Shown one piece after another: positions 16,901-26,481 of a stretch of 64,000 bases of DNA; the first letter of the stretch is position 1, and every line of letters starts with the position of its first letter. A program made the translations under genes and the position numbers. This stretch comes from Enhygromyxa salina (lineage in GTDB: Bacteria; Myxococcota_A; Polyangia; Nannocystales; Nannocystaceae), in contig NZ_JMCC02000045.1 of the NCBI RefSeq assembly GCF_000737335.2, positions 1-64,000 on the forward strand. The letters run 5' to 3'. Below the pieces are notes generated by a model, which saw only the letters and a program-made list of their open reading frames with translations, searched no databases and was not told the origin of the DNA.

Positions 16901-18229
16901 ATGCGCGAGGATTTCAGAGGTTCGAGCTGCCTGCCGACACTCATCGCCGCGTGGCTCGCCCTCGCTGGGGCTGCCGGCTGTGAGCAAGACACCGTGCAGA
17001 TCCACGAGGTCGAGTGTGAGGACGATGCAATCGGGTGGCAGCTCGACTTCGCCGGGCTCATCGCGCTGCCGCTGGCCGAGTTCGAGGTCGAGTGTGCGAG
17101 CGGCTGGGGTCACGGGGTCAAGACCCGCGCCGCGAGCGAGGTGATCGAGATCCCCAACGGTTTTCAGTGGATCCAACCCCACCCGCAGGGAGGATTGCTG
17201 CTCTTGCCCTACGGTCGCGAGTCGCTGTGGAGCGAGAGGCTCGGGGTCGAGGTGGCGAAGGACTCGCTCGTGTGGCTCGACGACCAAGCCGAGAAGGTCC
17301 GCTGGCTCCGCGACGATCTACGCTATCGCCAGCCCAACGTGGTCTCGACCGCGACCGGGACCGAGCTGTGGGTCTGGGGCTACGACGATGAGCAGGACTA
17401 CCTCTCGCGGATCGAGCCGAGCACTGGCGAGCTGCTCGAGCGCGTCACGTGGCCCGCGGATGAGCCGAGGACGATGTCAGCGGCGTGGCCCGAAGACGGC
17501 GGGCTGTGGGTGATCACGCGGGAGAGCTACGACGACGACGGCGAGGTCTACGCGCTGCAGCGAATGTCGAGCTTCGCCGAGGCTGGCCCGGTCCTGCGCA
17601 CCTTCGAGAGTCCCCGCGTCACGCTCGGGGACGGCACCAGCGGCGTCTTCGCTGTCAGCCTTTACCCAACGCCCGGCGGTGGCCTGCTGTGGGGGCACTC
17701 GGGCCTGTTCGAGTCCCTCGCCGAAGATGGCAGCTTGCGCTGGGTGCTCGAGGAGCCCCACAGCTTTCGCGTCGTCGACGAATACGGTGGTTTCCTGCTC
17801 GGCGGCGTCCATGATGGCGGCGAGCTCGACGACCAGCAGCTCGGCCTCTCGCTCCAGCGACGCTCGCTCGAGGACGCCAGCGTGCTGTGGACCCGCGTCC
17901 ACCACCGCTACGACTTCGCGAACGAGCCGCGGCCCAACGATTGGCTGGTCGACACCGCGTGGGGCCACGCCGCGCGTGCCGAGGGCGGCTACCTGATCGC
18001 CGGAGGTCACGCCTACCCCGCGTCGAGCTGCCCCCAGCAGCCGATCGTCTGGGCGATCGATATCGACGGAGAGGTCGAGTGGGCCCACCGCGTCGAGACA
18101 TGCGGTAGCCTGATCGTAGCGACCCGGCGAGTCGACGGGCGCGCGCTGACCCTCGGCTTTAGCTATGCAAACGGAGACGCCTCGAACGGGGCGACCAAGG
18201 CGCGCTGGCTGCAATACTTCGATCTGTGA
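16901..18229 (+). CDS. Predicted lipoprotein with beta-propeller-like repeats
   Basis: A 442-residue secreted protein starting at ATG 16901, with a signal sequence ending in the lipobox ALAGAAGC near residue 27, so it is probably a lipoprotein of the cell envelope. The mature part is rich in Trp, Asp and Gly and repeats units of the form G-G-L-W-V-I, G-G-G-L-L-W-G, G-G-F-L-L-G-G-V and G-G-Y-L-I-A-G-G, each followed by an acidic turn. This is the pattern of PQQ- or Kelch-like beta-propellers found in many myxobacterial lipoproteins. No enzymatic motif is seen. It is a single gene beside a field of decayed sequences. Confidence 0.72.
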   Translation: MREDFRGSSCLPTLIAAWLALAGAAGCEQDTVQIHEVECEDDAIGWQLDFAGLIALPLAEFEVECASGWGHGVKTRAASEVIEIPNGFQWIQPHPQGGLLLLPYGRESLWSERLGVEVAKDSLVWLDDQAEKVRWLRDDLRYRQPNVVSTATGTELWVWGYDDEQDYLSRIEPSTGELLERVTWPADEPRTMSAAWPEDGGLWVITRESYDDDGEVYALQRMSSFAEAGPVLRTFESPRVTLGDGTSGVFAVSLYPTPGGGLLWGHSGLFESLAEDGSLRWVLEEPHSFRVVDEYGGFLLGGVHDGGELDDQQLGLSLQRRSLEDASVLWTRVHHRYDFANEPRPNDWLVDTAWGHAARAEGGYLIAGGHAYPASSCPQQPIVWAIDIDGEVEWAHRVETCGSLIVATRRVDGRALTLGFSYANGDASNGATKARWLQYFDL

Positions 18230-18306
18230 CGCGGGCCCTTCGCGCGAGCAGTCGACGCCGGAAGTATGTGCCAGCGAAGCGATTTTAGCTCGGGCACCGG
18301 GGCTAC

Positions 18307-18576
18307 TCACTCTTGCACGTACGCGGACATCAACATCAGCGTCGCCCACGGCTTGTCGCTGCCTTGAATGAGCTCGACGTGCATGGCCAGTGAGAGGGCG
18401 CCGGCTTCCATCAGCTCTGGCGGCACCTCGAACTCGCGCACGTCCTGGGCGAACGCCGCGAAGCCTTCCACCCTGTGTCCCGGGTTTCGCTCGGCGATCT
18501 CCGCGAGCGCCTCGTCGAGCGCCTCGTCGACGCTGGCCCGGCCATTGGCGACGCGCTGGCTCGCCGCGGTTCGTTT
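18307..18576 (-). pseudogene. Orphan 3' coding fragment, family unknown
   Basis: Eighty-nine codons in good high-GC codon usage end in TGA at 18307-18309, reading VDEALDEALAEIAER, then GFAAFAQDVREFEVPPELM and KPWATLMLMSAYVQE. The frame is closed upstream by TAA at 18577-18579, and no ATG lies at a sensible place, so it looks like the surviving 3' end of a gene. The peptide is acidic and helical. No family is recognised. A very short protein from an internal GTG or ATG cannot be excluded. Confidence 0.45.
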
Positions 18577-18632
18577 TTAGGGGAGACTTGGACCTGGCGA
18601 GACGAGACCCAACATTTGTTGAGGATGAACCG

Positions 18633-18890
18633 ATGAGCGAAAAGCCGAAACTGAAGAGCATCGAGGAACAGGACGCCTGGGATGTGTATCTGCTACTCGA
18701 AGAAATGAACGCGTTCTTGCACCAACCGACGAACTACGCTTCGGCCTGTGACATTAGGAACTGGTTGGAAAGCGGGGTCTATGACCGACTGAAGAAGGCC
18801 TACTACGACATCGGGAGCAAGTGGTTCCCGGTTGACGAGGAGACGGGGTGCGTCCACGGTCCAGGCGGAGAACTACATGACGACGACTAA
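18633..18890 (+). CDS. Small acidic hypothetical protein
   Basis: An 85-residue protein from ATG 18633, preceded by GAGG at about 18621-18624 as ribosome-binding site. Longer readings in this frame are not supported. It is soluble, acidic and rich in Trp and Tyr (EEQDAWDVYLLLEEMNAF, YDRLKKAYYDIGSKWFPVDEE). Base composition is lower in GC than its neighbours, suggesting recent arrival. No family is recognised. Confidence 0.6.
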   Translation: MSEKPKLKSIEEQDAWDVYLLLEEMNAFLHQPTNYASACDIRNWLESGVYDRLKKAYYDIGSKWFPVDEETGCVHGPGGELHDDD

Positions 18891-19036
18891 ACGAGCCACC
18901 GATGGCGCAGCGCGCGCAGTCGTGTCCATTCGTGTCGTCCCGCGACCGATCCGGCTCACCCGTGAAGGTGAATCGCCAGCTGCGAGCACGCACCGAGCGG
19001 TGCGTCGACACAGCCTTGGTTGGGTCGTCGCGGTGT

Positions 19037-19780
19037 TCAAGGGCTCGGCGTCGACTCAGGCTCTACGTCCACGATGACGACGGCGGGATCTGTGTCTGGA
19101 TCGAGGCCGCCGTCCAGCATCTGTTGGCGGATCGCCTCTGCGACCTCGGGATCGAGCCAGCCCATGGTGAGGAGCTCATCGACGCCGCCCAGCGTCAACT
19201 CGGCGTCCCGGCGGAAGACCCCGGGCACGTCAGTGAGCTCTGCGGTGTACATGCTTTCGGTCAGGCACTGCGTGAGTTCATCGGGCTGGGCCGGGGAGCC
19301 CTCGACTTGAATCTCTTCGACGATCGCGCCCAAATGCTCCGTTCCCATGAAAGTGACGGTGATTCGCACGGGAGCCTGGCCCTCGCCGACGAAGGTCTCG
19401 CACCCCGCAACGAGAGCGCTGACCTCGGGCGCGAGGTTGTCGAACCACTCTTCGACCCCGATCGTCTCGGCGATGTCTGCTCGCGAGCCGTCGTTCTGCC
19501 TCGCCACCAGGTCGCGCAGGGCGGGTTCGGACAGAATTTGCTTCTTCCGTGCGATCCACTCGTCTCTCGCTCGTACTTGCGCGATCGATTGTTGCGCCTC
19601 CGTAGATCCGGTGCGCGGTGGGGTCACGGCCTTGGCCACGCGACCCGCAGGCGTGGTCTGTTCGTCTGCGTCGTCTGTGTCGACTGTGTCGTCTGTGTCC
19701 TCCCAGAGGAGGTAGAACAGCGCGCAGACGAGCGCCGCCAAACATGCAAGGACCCACGCTGATGTGCTTCGACTCGACAT
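19037..19780 (-). CDS. Membrane-anchored hypothetical protein
   Basis: A 247-residue protein with one N-terminal transmembrane segment or uncleaved signal (AWVLACLAALVCALFYLLW, residues 8-26), an acidic Asp/Thr linker (DTDDTVDTDDADE), and a soluble domain of about 190 residues. In the soluble part the visible pattern is alternating strands (VRITVTFMGTEHLGAIVEEIQVEG) followed by a conserved-looking Cys (LTQCLTE). Such a strand plus Cys pattern also occurs in AgmX/TonB-C-like domains of myxobacterial proteins, but the match is weak. It is probably periplasmic. Function unknown. Confidence 0.65.
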   Translation of the reverse strand: MSSRSTSAWVLACLAALVCALFYLLWEDTDDTVDTDDADEQTTPAGRVAKAVTPPRTGSTEAQQSIAQVRARDEWIARKKQILSEPALRDLVARQNDGSRADIAETIGVEEWFDNLAPEVSALVAGCETFVGEGQAPVRITVTFMGTEHLGAIVEEIQVEGSPAQPDELTQCLTESMYTAELTDVPGVFRRDAELTLGGVDELLTMGWLDPEVAEAIRQQMLDGGLDPDTDPAVVIVDVEPESTPSP

Positions 19781-20085
19781 AGCGCGCCATGATAGCGAAG
19801 CAGGCGGGTCGTCTCAGTCTCGCGCCTCACGTCGCGCACGCGCTGCGATCGTAGATAGAGCCCGACGTGCTCGAGGCGTTCATCGTCTCGTTGCGCCGCT
19901 CACCTCGGCGCCAAGCGCGCGCGCCGTCAGTCTGCGCTTTGTCGACGATGACCGCGCTCGCTATTTCCCCGCCGTCTCGCTTCCACGCCTCGAGGACTTC
20001 GGGTGGGTCCGCTTGCAGCCACTCGCCCCTTCTTTCCTGTAGACCACGGCGCCAGCGTGGCACCACGCCCGTTCCCACGCCCAGC
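19781..20085. other. Intergenic region, no gene recognised
   Basis: About 305 bases upstream of the 19037-19780 gene and downstream of miaE. A minus-strand frame contains a short stretch with plausible codon usage (ADPPEVLEAWKRDGGEIA) but no homology that I recognise and no clear start. Possibly a decayed fragment. Confidence 0.4.
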
Positions 20086-20700
20086 TCAGTTGTGCATGCG
20101 CGGCTGCTCGCGAGGGGCCGCCTCGATCACCGAGGCTTCGTGGGCCGCGAGCTCGGCCAGCCGCCCTTGCAGTTCGGCCTCGTCGATCTGCACACACCCC
20201 CGCGCGAGCTCGACGTAGGTCGCGTGGTGCCGCGCCTCGCTGACGAGCAGCCCATTGTAGAGGCCATACAGCTCATGCAGCTCGTGACCCGGTGCATCGC
20301 CGCCGCGCTCCGCCAGCGCGCCCGCGATCAGCTGCATCCGCTCGCAGCTGCGGGCTTCGATCAGCGAGCAGCACAGCAAGATGTCGAGCAAGCGCCCGGG
20401 CTCGTGCTTGCGGGTCGCGGCCATCAACCGGGCGGCGTAGGGGCTGGGCTCTTGACGCACGAACTCGCCGCCCCTGCGCCGGATCAGCGCGACGACCTGC
20501 TCGAAGTGCTCGAGCTCCTCGCGCGCGAGCGCCGACATCGGCATCATCAGCTGCGGCCGGTCGGGGTAGCGGAAGATCATGCTGAGCGCGGTCGAGGCCG
20601 CCTTCTTCTCGCAGTGGGCGTGATCCAGCAAGATCGCGTCCATGTGCTCGAGGGCCCACTGGCCCCAGCGTTCGTCGGTCCCGGCCGCGAGGTGCAGCAT
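20086..20700 (-). CDS. miaE: tRNA 2-methylthio-N6-isopentenyladenosine-37 hydroxylase
   Basis: A 204-residue ferritin-like di-iron protein. The expected iron ligands are visible as EELEHF (ExxH) near residue 65, Glu residues in IEARSCERM, and EARHHATY (ExxH) near residue 160. The N-terminal HMDAILLDHAHCEKKAA and the central YPDRPQLMMPM follow the MiaE pattern closely. The enzyme hydroxylates the isopentenyl side chain of modified A37 in tRNAs reading UNN codons, using O2. It is divergent from the lipoprotein gene at 20730, with only about 29 bases between the start codons. No other tRNA-modification gene is nearby. Confidence 0.93.
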   Translation of the reverse strand: MLHLAAGTDERWGQWALEHMDAILLDHAHCEKKAASTALSMIFRYPDRPQLMMPMSALAREELEHFEQVVALIRRRGGEFVRQEPSPYAARLMAATRKHEPGRLLDILLCCSLIEARSCERMQLIAGALAERGGDAPGHELHELYGLYNGLLVSEARHHATYVELARGCVQIDEAELQGRLAELAAHEASVIEAAPREQPRMHN

Positions 20701-20729
20701 CGGCGCGAGTGTACTTGTATGCTGCGCGC

Positions 20730-21677
20730 GTGTCCGCGACGCGAAACCGTCCGCCCCACGCCCGCGCGGCGACCCGCGCCCGCGCGGTGGTGCTCGCGCT
20801 CACGACCCTCGCCCCCCTCGCCTGCGCTGGCGCTGGCAACTACGGTGTGGCCGGGCGCTACCAGCACCCCGAGCCGGCAGCCGCGCCTGCGCCCAGCCCC
20901 GCGTTGCTCTCGGCCCAGGTGAGCCGGTTTGGCACCGAGTCGGCGGTGAGCGAGCGCAGTCGAGAGCCCGGCAGCGTCAGCGGCCCGCCGCGCATGCTCG
21001 AGGGCGACGAGTTCAGCGAAGACCGGATCCTGCTGGTGTTCGACGAACAGCTGGACCCCATGACGATCGATCCGCGCAACTTCGCGATCATGCGCGGCGA
21101 CGGCCGCCGCGTGCGACCGACCCGGGCGTTCTTGGCTCCCGCCGACGAGGGCGACGAGCACCGCAGCCTCACGCTCACCGGCAATTTTGGCGGTCCCGAG
21201 AGCCCGCCCGTCGCGATCCATGTGATCGGAGAGCTCTACAGCGAAGCCGGCGTGTCGCTCTCGGGCCTCGACGCCGAGATCACCGGCCCCACCGCGCCCG
21301 ATCGCGTCGTCGCCGGCGAGCAACTCGAGCCCGATCCATCGCGGTGTCCGGGCGCCCGCCAGGTGATCCGTACCTATTGGACCGACACCCTGGCCGACGT
21401 CGGCGACGACGACCTCGCCCACATCGAGCTACGCTTGGGCGACGGCCGCGTGCTCGCGCCAACCGGGTTCGACGATCAAGCCCAGCGCGCCTCTGACGAG
21501 CCAACCCCAGGCCTCGGCCGGGCCGACGACAACGTGCTGGATCTGTGCGTCGACGCCGAGCCAGCCGTGCTCCAGGTGCGCTTCGCCGCCGCCATCTTCA
21601 CCGACGCCAACGGCCTCCCCACCGCGGCCGCCGACCTCGCCCTCCCTGCCGCCACGGCCGCCCTCCCTGGCACCTGA
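20730..21677 (+). CDS. Secreted hypothetical protein with Ig-like domain
   Basis: A protein of about 315 residues from the GTG at 20730 (an in-frame GTG at 20709 would almost touch the divergent miaE start). The N-terminus is Arg-rich followed by a hydrophobic segment ending LAPLACAG, a possible non-standard lipobox. The mature part contains RILLVFDEQLDPMTIDPRNFAIM, the pattern of the bacterial Ig-like fold used to describe extreme points in SbsA-type domains. Two Cys residues occur late in the protein. It lies 9 bases before the histidine kinase gene in the same direction and may be its co-transcribed envelope partner. Function unknown. Confidence 0.7.
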   Translation: MSATRNRPPHARAATRARAVVLALTTLAPLACAGAGNYGVAGRYQHPEPAAAPAPSPALLSAQVSRFGTESAVSERSREPGSVSGPPRMLEGDEFSEDRILLVFDEQLDPMTIDPRNFAIMRGDGRRVRPTRAFLAPADEGDEHRSLTLTGNFGGPESPPVAIHVIGELYSEAGVSLSGLDAEITGPTAPDRVVAGEQLEPDPSRCPGARQVIRTYWTDTLADVGDDDLAHIELRLGDGRVLAPTGFDDQAQRASDEPTPGLGRADDNVLDLCVDAEPAVLQVRFAAAIFTDANGLPTAAADLALPAATAALPGT

Positions 21678-21686
21678 GCCGCATTC

Positions 21687-22619
21687 ATGGTCAACCCCAA
21701 GCGCCGCTCGATCTCGCTGCCGATCACCTTGTCGGCGGTCGCCGTCGCGCTCACGATCACGCTGCTGCTGGTGTGGATCCTGGTGATCGTCAAGAACATG
21801 GAGCTGCTGCAGGCGACCTTCGTCGGCAACGTCGCGCTGCTCGTCGGCGGCATCGTCTCGTTCCTGGCGATCATCTCGGTGCTCGTCATGTTCACCGTGT
21901 TCTTGGTCCGCGAGATCAGCGAGGGCCGGCGCCAGACCACCTTCATCGACTCGGTCACCCACGAGCTCAAGACCCCGCTGGCCTCGCTCAAGCTGGCCGC
22001 CGAGACCCTCGCGCGGCCCGAGCTCGAGGCTGATCGCCGCGAGCAGCTGCGCGTGATGATGCTGCAAGACGTGTCGCGGCTGGTGAACCTGGTCGACGGG
22101 ATCCTCGACGCCAGCCGCCTGGTTGGTGGGCCCGAGGAGACCGACTATGGCGAGGTGGTCGTCGCCGATCTCATCGAGCAGGTCGCGGCCGAGAACATCC
22201 GCCGCCACTACTTGGACACCGAGATCTTCGAGTTCGATCTAGACGAAGACATGGTGCTGTTCGTGGATCCGACCGCGCTGCGCACGATCGTCTCCAACCT
22301 GATCGACAACGCGATCAAGTACTCCGACGGCGCCCCCAAGATCCACGTGCAAACGGGGCGCTCGGATGATCGCCACGTACAGATCGTCGTCACCGACGCC
22401 GGGATCGGCATCGCCAAGGGCGACCTCAAGCGGATCTTTCAGCGCTTCTACCGAGTGCCGGAAGAAGCCGTGCGCTCACGTCACGGCACCGGGCTGGGGC
22501 TGTTCGTGGTCGCCGCGCTGGTCAAGGGGCTCGGCGGCCGGATCGAGGCGAGCTCGGCTGGGCCGGGCACGGGAACGGCCATGCGAGTCGAGTTGCCCCA
22601 GCGCAAGTCGCTCAAATGA
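21687..22619 (+). CDS. Sensor histidine kinase
   Basis: A 310-residue membrane histidine kinase. It has two transmembrane helices (about 11-35 and 47-74) with only about 10 residues between them, hence no real periplasmic sensor domain. The phospho-acceptor His is in THELKTPLASLK (His92). The ATP-binding domain shows N (NLIDNAIKYS), G1 (DAGIGI), F (IFQRFYR) and G2 (GTGLGLFVV) boxes. A distinct HAMP domain is not evident. Its TGA overlaps the ATG of the response regulator at 22616. The lack of a sensor loop suggests sensing within the membrane or through a partner such as the secreted protein encoded just upstream. Confidence 0.95.
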   Translation: MVNPKRRSISLPITLSAVAVALTITLLLVWILVIVKNMELLQATFVGNVALLVGGIVSFLAIISVLVMFTVFLVREISEGRRQTTFIDSVTHELKTPLASLKLAAETLARPELEADRREQLRVMMLQDVSRLVNLVDGILDASRLVGGPEETDYGEVVVADLIEQVAAENIRRHYLDTEIFEFDLDEDMVLFVDPTALRTIVSNLIDNAIKYSDGAPKIHVQTGRSDDRHVQIVVTDAGIGIAKGDLKRIFQRFYRVPEEAVRSRHGTGLGLFVVAALVKGLGGRIEASSAGPGTGTAMRVELPQRKSLK

Positions 22620-23353
22620 AGCTACCATCCAAGCCGATGGCCGAACCCACGCGCCTGCTCGTCGTCGAGGACGACCGCAACCTCGCCACCGGGCTCAAGC
22701 TGAACTTCGAGCTCGAGGGCTACACCGTCGACCTGGTTCACTCGATTCGCGACGCCGGCGCGCACTTGATCGAGTCGGGCAAGTACGCGGCGCTGATCCT
22801 CGACGTGATGCTGCCCGACAACGACGACGGCGGCTTCGTGCTGTGTCGCAAGCTGCGTGACGCGGGCGACTTCACGCCCGTGTTGATGCTGACCGCCCGC
22901 GACCGCACCGCCGACCGCGTGCGCGGGCTCGAGGCCGGCGCGGACGACTACCTCGTCAAGCCCTTCGAGCTCGACGAGCTGCTGGCCCGGGTTCGCTCGC
23001 TGCTGCGTCGGCGCGACTGGGAGCAGCAACAGAGCGGCGAGACCGCTCAGAAAATGCGGATCGGCGCGGTCGAGATCGACTTCGCGGCCCGCTCGGCGAG
23101 CCGCGGCGACGAAGAGATCAAGCTGACCGCGCTCGAGTACGATCTGCTCCGCTACTTCGCCGACAACCCAGGCCGCGTGCTCGACCGCCAGGAGCTGCAA
23201 GAGAAGGTCTGGAAGCTCGACAACTATCCCAACTCGCGGATGGTCGACAATTTCATCTTGCGGCTCCGCAAGCACCTCGAGCCGGATCCAAAAGAGCCGC
23301 GCTACTTCGTCTCGATTCGCGGCGCTGGCTACAAATTCATGCCGGACGCATGA
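22616..23353 (+). CDS. OmpR/PhoB-type response regulator
   Basis: A 245-residue regulator with an N-terminal receiver domain (acidic pair VVEDD, phospho-acceptor in LILDVMLPD at about residue 63, conserved Thr and Lys in MLTAR and LVKPF) and a C-terminal winged-helix DNA-binding domain (LTALEYDLLRYFADNPGRVL through FVSIRGAGYKF). The ATG at 22616 overlaps the kinase stop codon; a second ATG at 22637 is possible. It forms the cognate pair of the histidine kinase at 21687. The imperfectly known target might include the palindrome at 23371, just downstream. Confidence 0.95.
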   Translation: MKLPSKPMAEPTRLLVVEDDRNLATGLKLNFELEGYTVDLVHSIRDAGAHLIESGKYAALILDVMLPDNDDGGFVLCRKLRDAGDFTPVLMLTARDRTADRVRGLEAGADDYLVKPFELDELLARVRSLLRRRDWEQQQSGETAQKMRIGAVEIDFAARSASRGDEEIKLTALEYDLLRYFADNPGRVLDRQELQEKVWKLDNYPNSRMVDNFILRLRKHLEPDPKEPRYFVSIRGAGYKFMPDA

Positions 23354-23370
23354 GCGACGCGCGATTCATG

Positions 23371-23389
23371 ATTACAGCAATACTGTAAT
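23371..23389. promoter_or_regulatory. Perfect 7-5-7 inverted repeat, candidate operator
   Basis: ATTACAG and CTGTAAT, separated by CAATA, form an exact dyad in AT-rich DNA 18 bases after the response regulator stop codon and about 260 bases before the next gene. It lacks the GC-rich stem and T run expected of a terminator. A dimeric transcription factor site is the simplest reading. The regulator is unknown. Confidence 0.45.
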
Positions 23390-23648
23390 ATGGAGCTCGC
23401 CACAGGACTGCGCCCAATGCGCTGGCCTACATGTCGGGTGAAATCGGTGTGCTCGAGCTGATTCACTGAAAGGGTCACAGCGTCAACATAGAACGTCGTT
23501 TAGATCCACGGAGCTCATTGGAATACGCACGCTAGCTGTTCGATCGATCACATGGCTGACTTCGGCAAAATTCAGCTCAATTGAAATTGTCGGTTGCTCG
23601 ACCTCGCCACTCGCTCAGGGTCAATGGGTACCGAATGGAGCTGGAGAG

Positions 23649-24392
23649 ATGACCAACAGCGTGGACACCAAGTACCTCCCTGCCGTGATCGAATCCCGCC
23701 GTCTCGCCGCTGCACGGGCCAAGATGATCGCGGATCGACTCCACACACCGACCGGAACCCTGAGCTTCTTGCTCAACTACTTGAGCATGCGAATTGGCCC
23801 GCTGCGTCCGATCCCCGACTGGCTCGATACCAGCGCCGAAGCCTGCGAGGCCGATCATCCGGCGATCGCTGCCGAGCTGCGCGACGCGGCGGAGCTCGAG
23901 CTGCTGCATCAACGCGCGCTCAACGAAGACCTTCGCGAGATCTACAAGCACCTCGGCGGGCTCGAGGTCCAGCAGCCGCTCGACCCACGCATTGATCGCC
24001 ACTCCCGGCTGCGCGGGCTGGTCCCGACCCGGTCCGAGCCGCTGCTGGTCTTGGCGATCGACCTCGAGCTCGCGGAGCTCGACCGCGTGCTGGGTCCGGC
24101 GCTGCTCGTCGCGTGTCGGCGATCGCTGGGGCCACTGCTGGATGCTTGCCGGTTCATCCGCGCTCGCATCGAAGACACCAACCCACGCATTCACGCTCGC
24201 CACGCCCGGCTGTGCGCGGTGCTGGAGTCGTACCCGCACCGCGCGCTCTCGTGGGCGGTCGTGGCGACCAACGTGACCCAGAGCTACCTCGAGGCCTTGG
24301 AGGCGTGCGCGGATCAAGCAGCCGCGCGGCGCCCGAGCGGGCCTCGCACCAGCTGGTCGCGACCTTCGTGCACTGCGCTCGAGTCCGCGTGA
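23649..24392 (+). CDS. Hypothetical all-helical protein, possibly heme-oxygenase fold
   Basis: A 247-residue, largely alpha-helical soluble protein from ATG 23649, preceded by GGAGAGATG-type sequence (GGAGAG just upstream). It contains DHPAIAAELRDAAELELLHQRALNEDL, where acidic residues and His are spaced as in TenA/PqqC and iron-containing redox proteins of the heme-oxygenase-like fold. A second His-rich segment, NPRIHARHARL, occurs near residue 180. The metal ligands cannot be fixed by eye. It may alternatively be an unrelated helical bundle. The C-terminal 25 residues are low-complexity. Confidence 0.6.
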   Translation: MTNSVDTKYLPAVIESRRLAAARAKMIADRLHTPTGTLSFLLNYLSMRIGPLRPIPDWLDTSAEACEADHPAIAAELRDAAELELLHQRALNEDLREIYKHLGGLEVQQPLDPRIDRHSRLRGLVPTRSEPLLVLAIDLELAELDRVLGPALLVACRRSLGPLLDACRFIRARIEDTNPRIHARHARLCAVLESYPHRALSWAVVATNVTQSYLEALEACADQAAARRPSGPRTSWSRPSCTALESA

Positions 24393-24543
24393 GCGCGAAT
24401 GAGGCTGCGCGTGAACGCGTCCGCGCACCCATTGGGACACAACCAAGACAAATCGCGGCCACAACCATGACCGCCGCAACGGGGCAGGACGGCGTTTCTG
24501 AGGCAGCTTGTCGGGGCGCGCCCGTTCGTGGCGCCAACGTCTC

Positions 24544-25482
<939 letters not shown>

Positions 25483-25664
25483 GCTCGCGGCGGACCGCGC
25501 TCGCGCCCTACGCGCTGGGCGCGGGCTCCAAACGCGGAGAATTCCGGCCAGATGAGCCGAAAACACGGCGCCGAACGGAAAACAGGGCTTGGGTGATCGG
25601 CTGGGCAGGCCTGATACTCTGACCGCCCTGCGGCCCCGAGCGCAGGCGAACACCCCGCATCACC

Positions 25665-26468
25665 ATGGTTCGCGTCGGACAGCGACTCGGCAAGTATCGC
25701 CTCAAGCGTCGCGTGGCTCGTGGCGGGTTTGGAGACGTCTACGAGGCCTACGACACCATCGAGGGCATCTCGGTGGCGGTCAAGATCCCGCTGGGCGGGG
25801 TGGTCAAGCAAGAGAACATCGACGACTTCCGTCGTGAGGTGCGGATCACCGCCAAGCTCGACCACCCCAACATCATGCCGATCAAGAACGCCGACTTCAT
25901 CGACGGCGTGTTCTCGATCGTGCAGCCGCTTGGCGACTACAGCTTGGATGATCGGATCTCCAAGCGCATCAAGTTCACGACCAAGATCGAGTACATCGAG
26001 CAGATGTTGGCCGGGCTGGCCCACGCGCACGAGCGCGGCGTGATCCACTGCGACATCAAGCCCGACAACATGATCTTGTTCGCCGAAGAGCGCCTGCGCC
26101 TCGCGGACTTCGGCATCGCCAAGTTCGCGCGCAAGACCATTCAGGGCTCGGCCTCGGGCTCGGTCGGCTACATGGCGCCCGAGCAGGCGATGGGCCGGCC
26201 CTCGGCTCGCTCGGACGTGTTCTCGGCTGGGTTGGTGATCCACCAGCTGCTGACTGGCAAGCTGCCAAAGTGGCCGTTCGGCTGGCCCTGCGAGGGCGCC
26301 GAGCGGATCAAGCGGCTGCACCCAGAGCTGCGTGAATTCGTGCGGCGCGCGATCGAGGTCGACGCCCGCATGCGCTACCGCGACGGCGTGGTGATGTACC
26401 GCGCGTTCAAGCGGCTCAAGCGAAAGTCGCTGCGGTACGCGATCGAGAAGCGAGCGCGCACCTCATGA
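25665..26468 (+). CDS. Serine/threonine protein kinase (kinase domain only)
   Basis: A 267-residue Hanks-type kinase consisting almost only of the catalytic domain. It has a glycine loop RGGFGDV (first Gly of G-x-G-x-x-G replaced by Ala), the ATP-binding Lys in VAVKIP, catalytic HCDIKPDN, ADFGIAKF and MAPEQ. The Arg before the catalytic Asp is replaced by Cys, making it a non-RD kinase that may not need activation-loop phosphorylation. The last 30 residues are Lys/Arg-rich. The PP2C phosphatase gene starts 13 bases downstream, so the two form a kinase-phosphatase operon. No sensor or membrane domain is present. Confidence 0.95.
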   Translation: MVRVGQRLGKYRLKRRVARGGFGDVYEAYDTIEGISVAVKIPLGGVVKQENIDDFRREVRITAKLDHPNIMPIKNADFIDGVFSIVQPLGDYSLDDRISKRIKFTTKIEYIEQMLAGLAHAHERGVIHCDIKPDNMILFAEERLRLADFGIAKFARKTIQGSASGSVGYMAPEQAMGRPSARSDVFSAGLVIHQLLTGKLPKWPFGWPCEGAERIKRLHPELREFVRRAIEVDARMRYRDGVVMYRAFKRLKRKSLRYAIEKRARTS

Positions 26469-26481
26469 GGATGGCGCCGCG

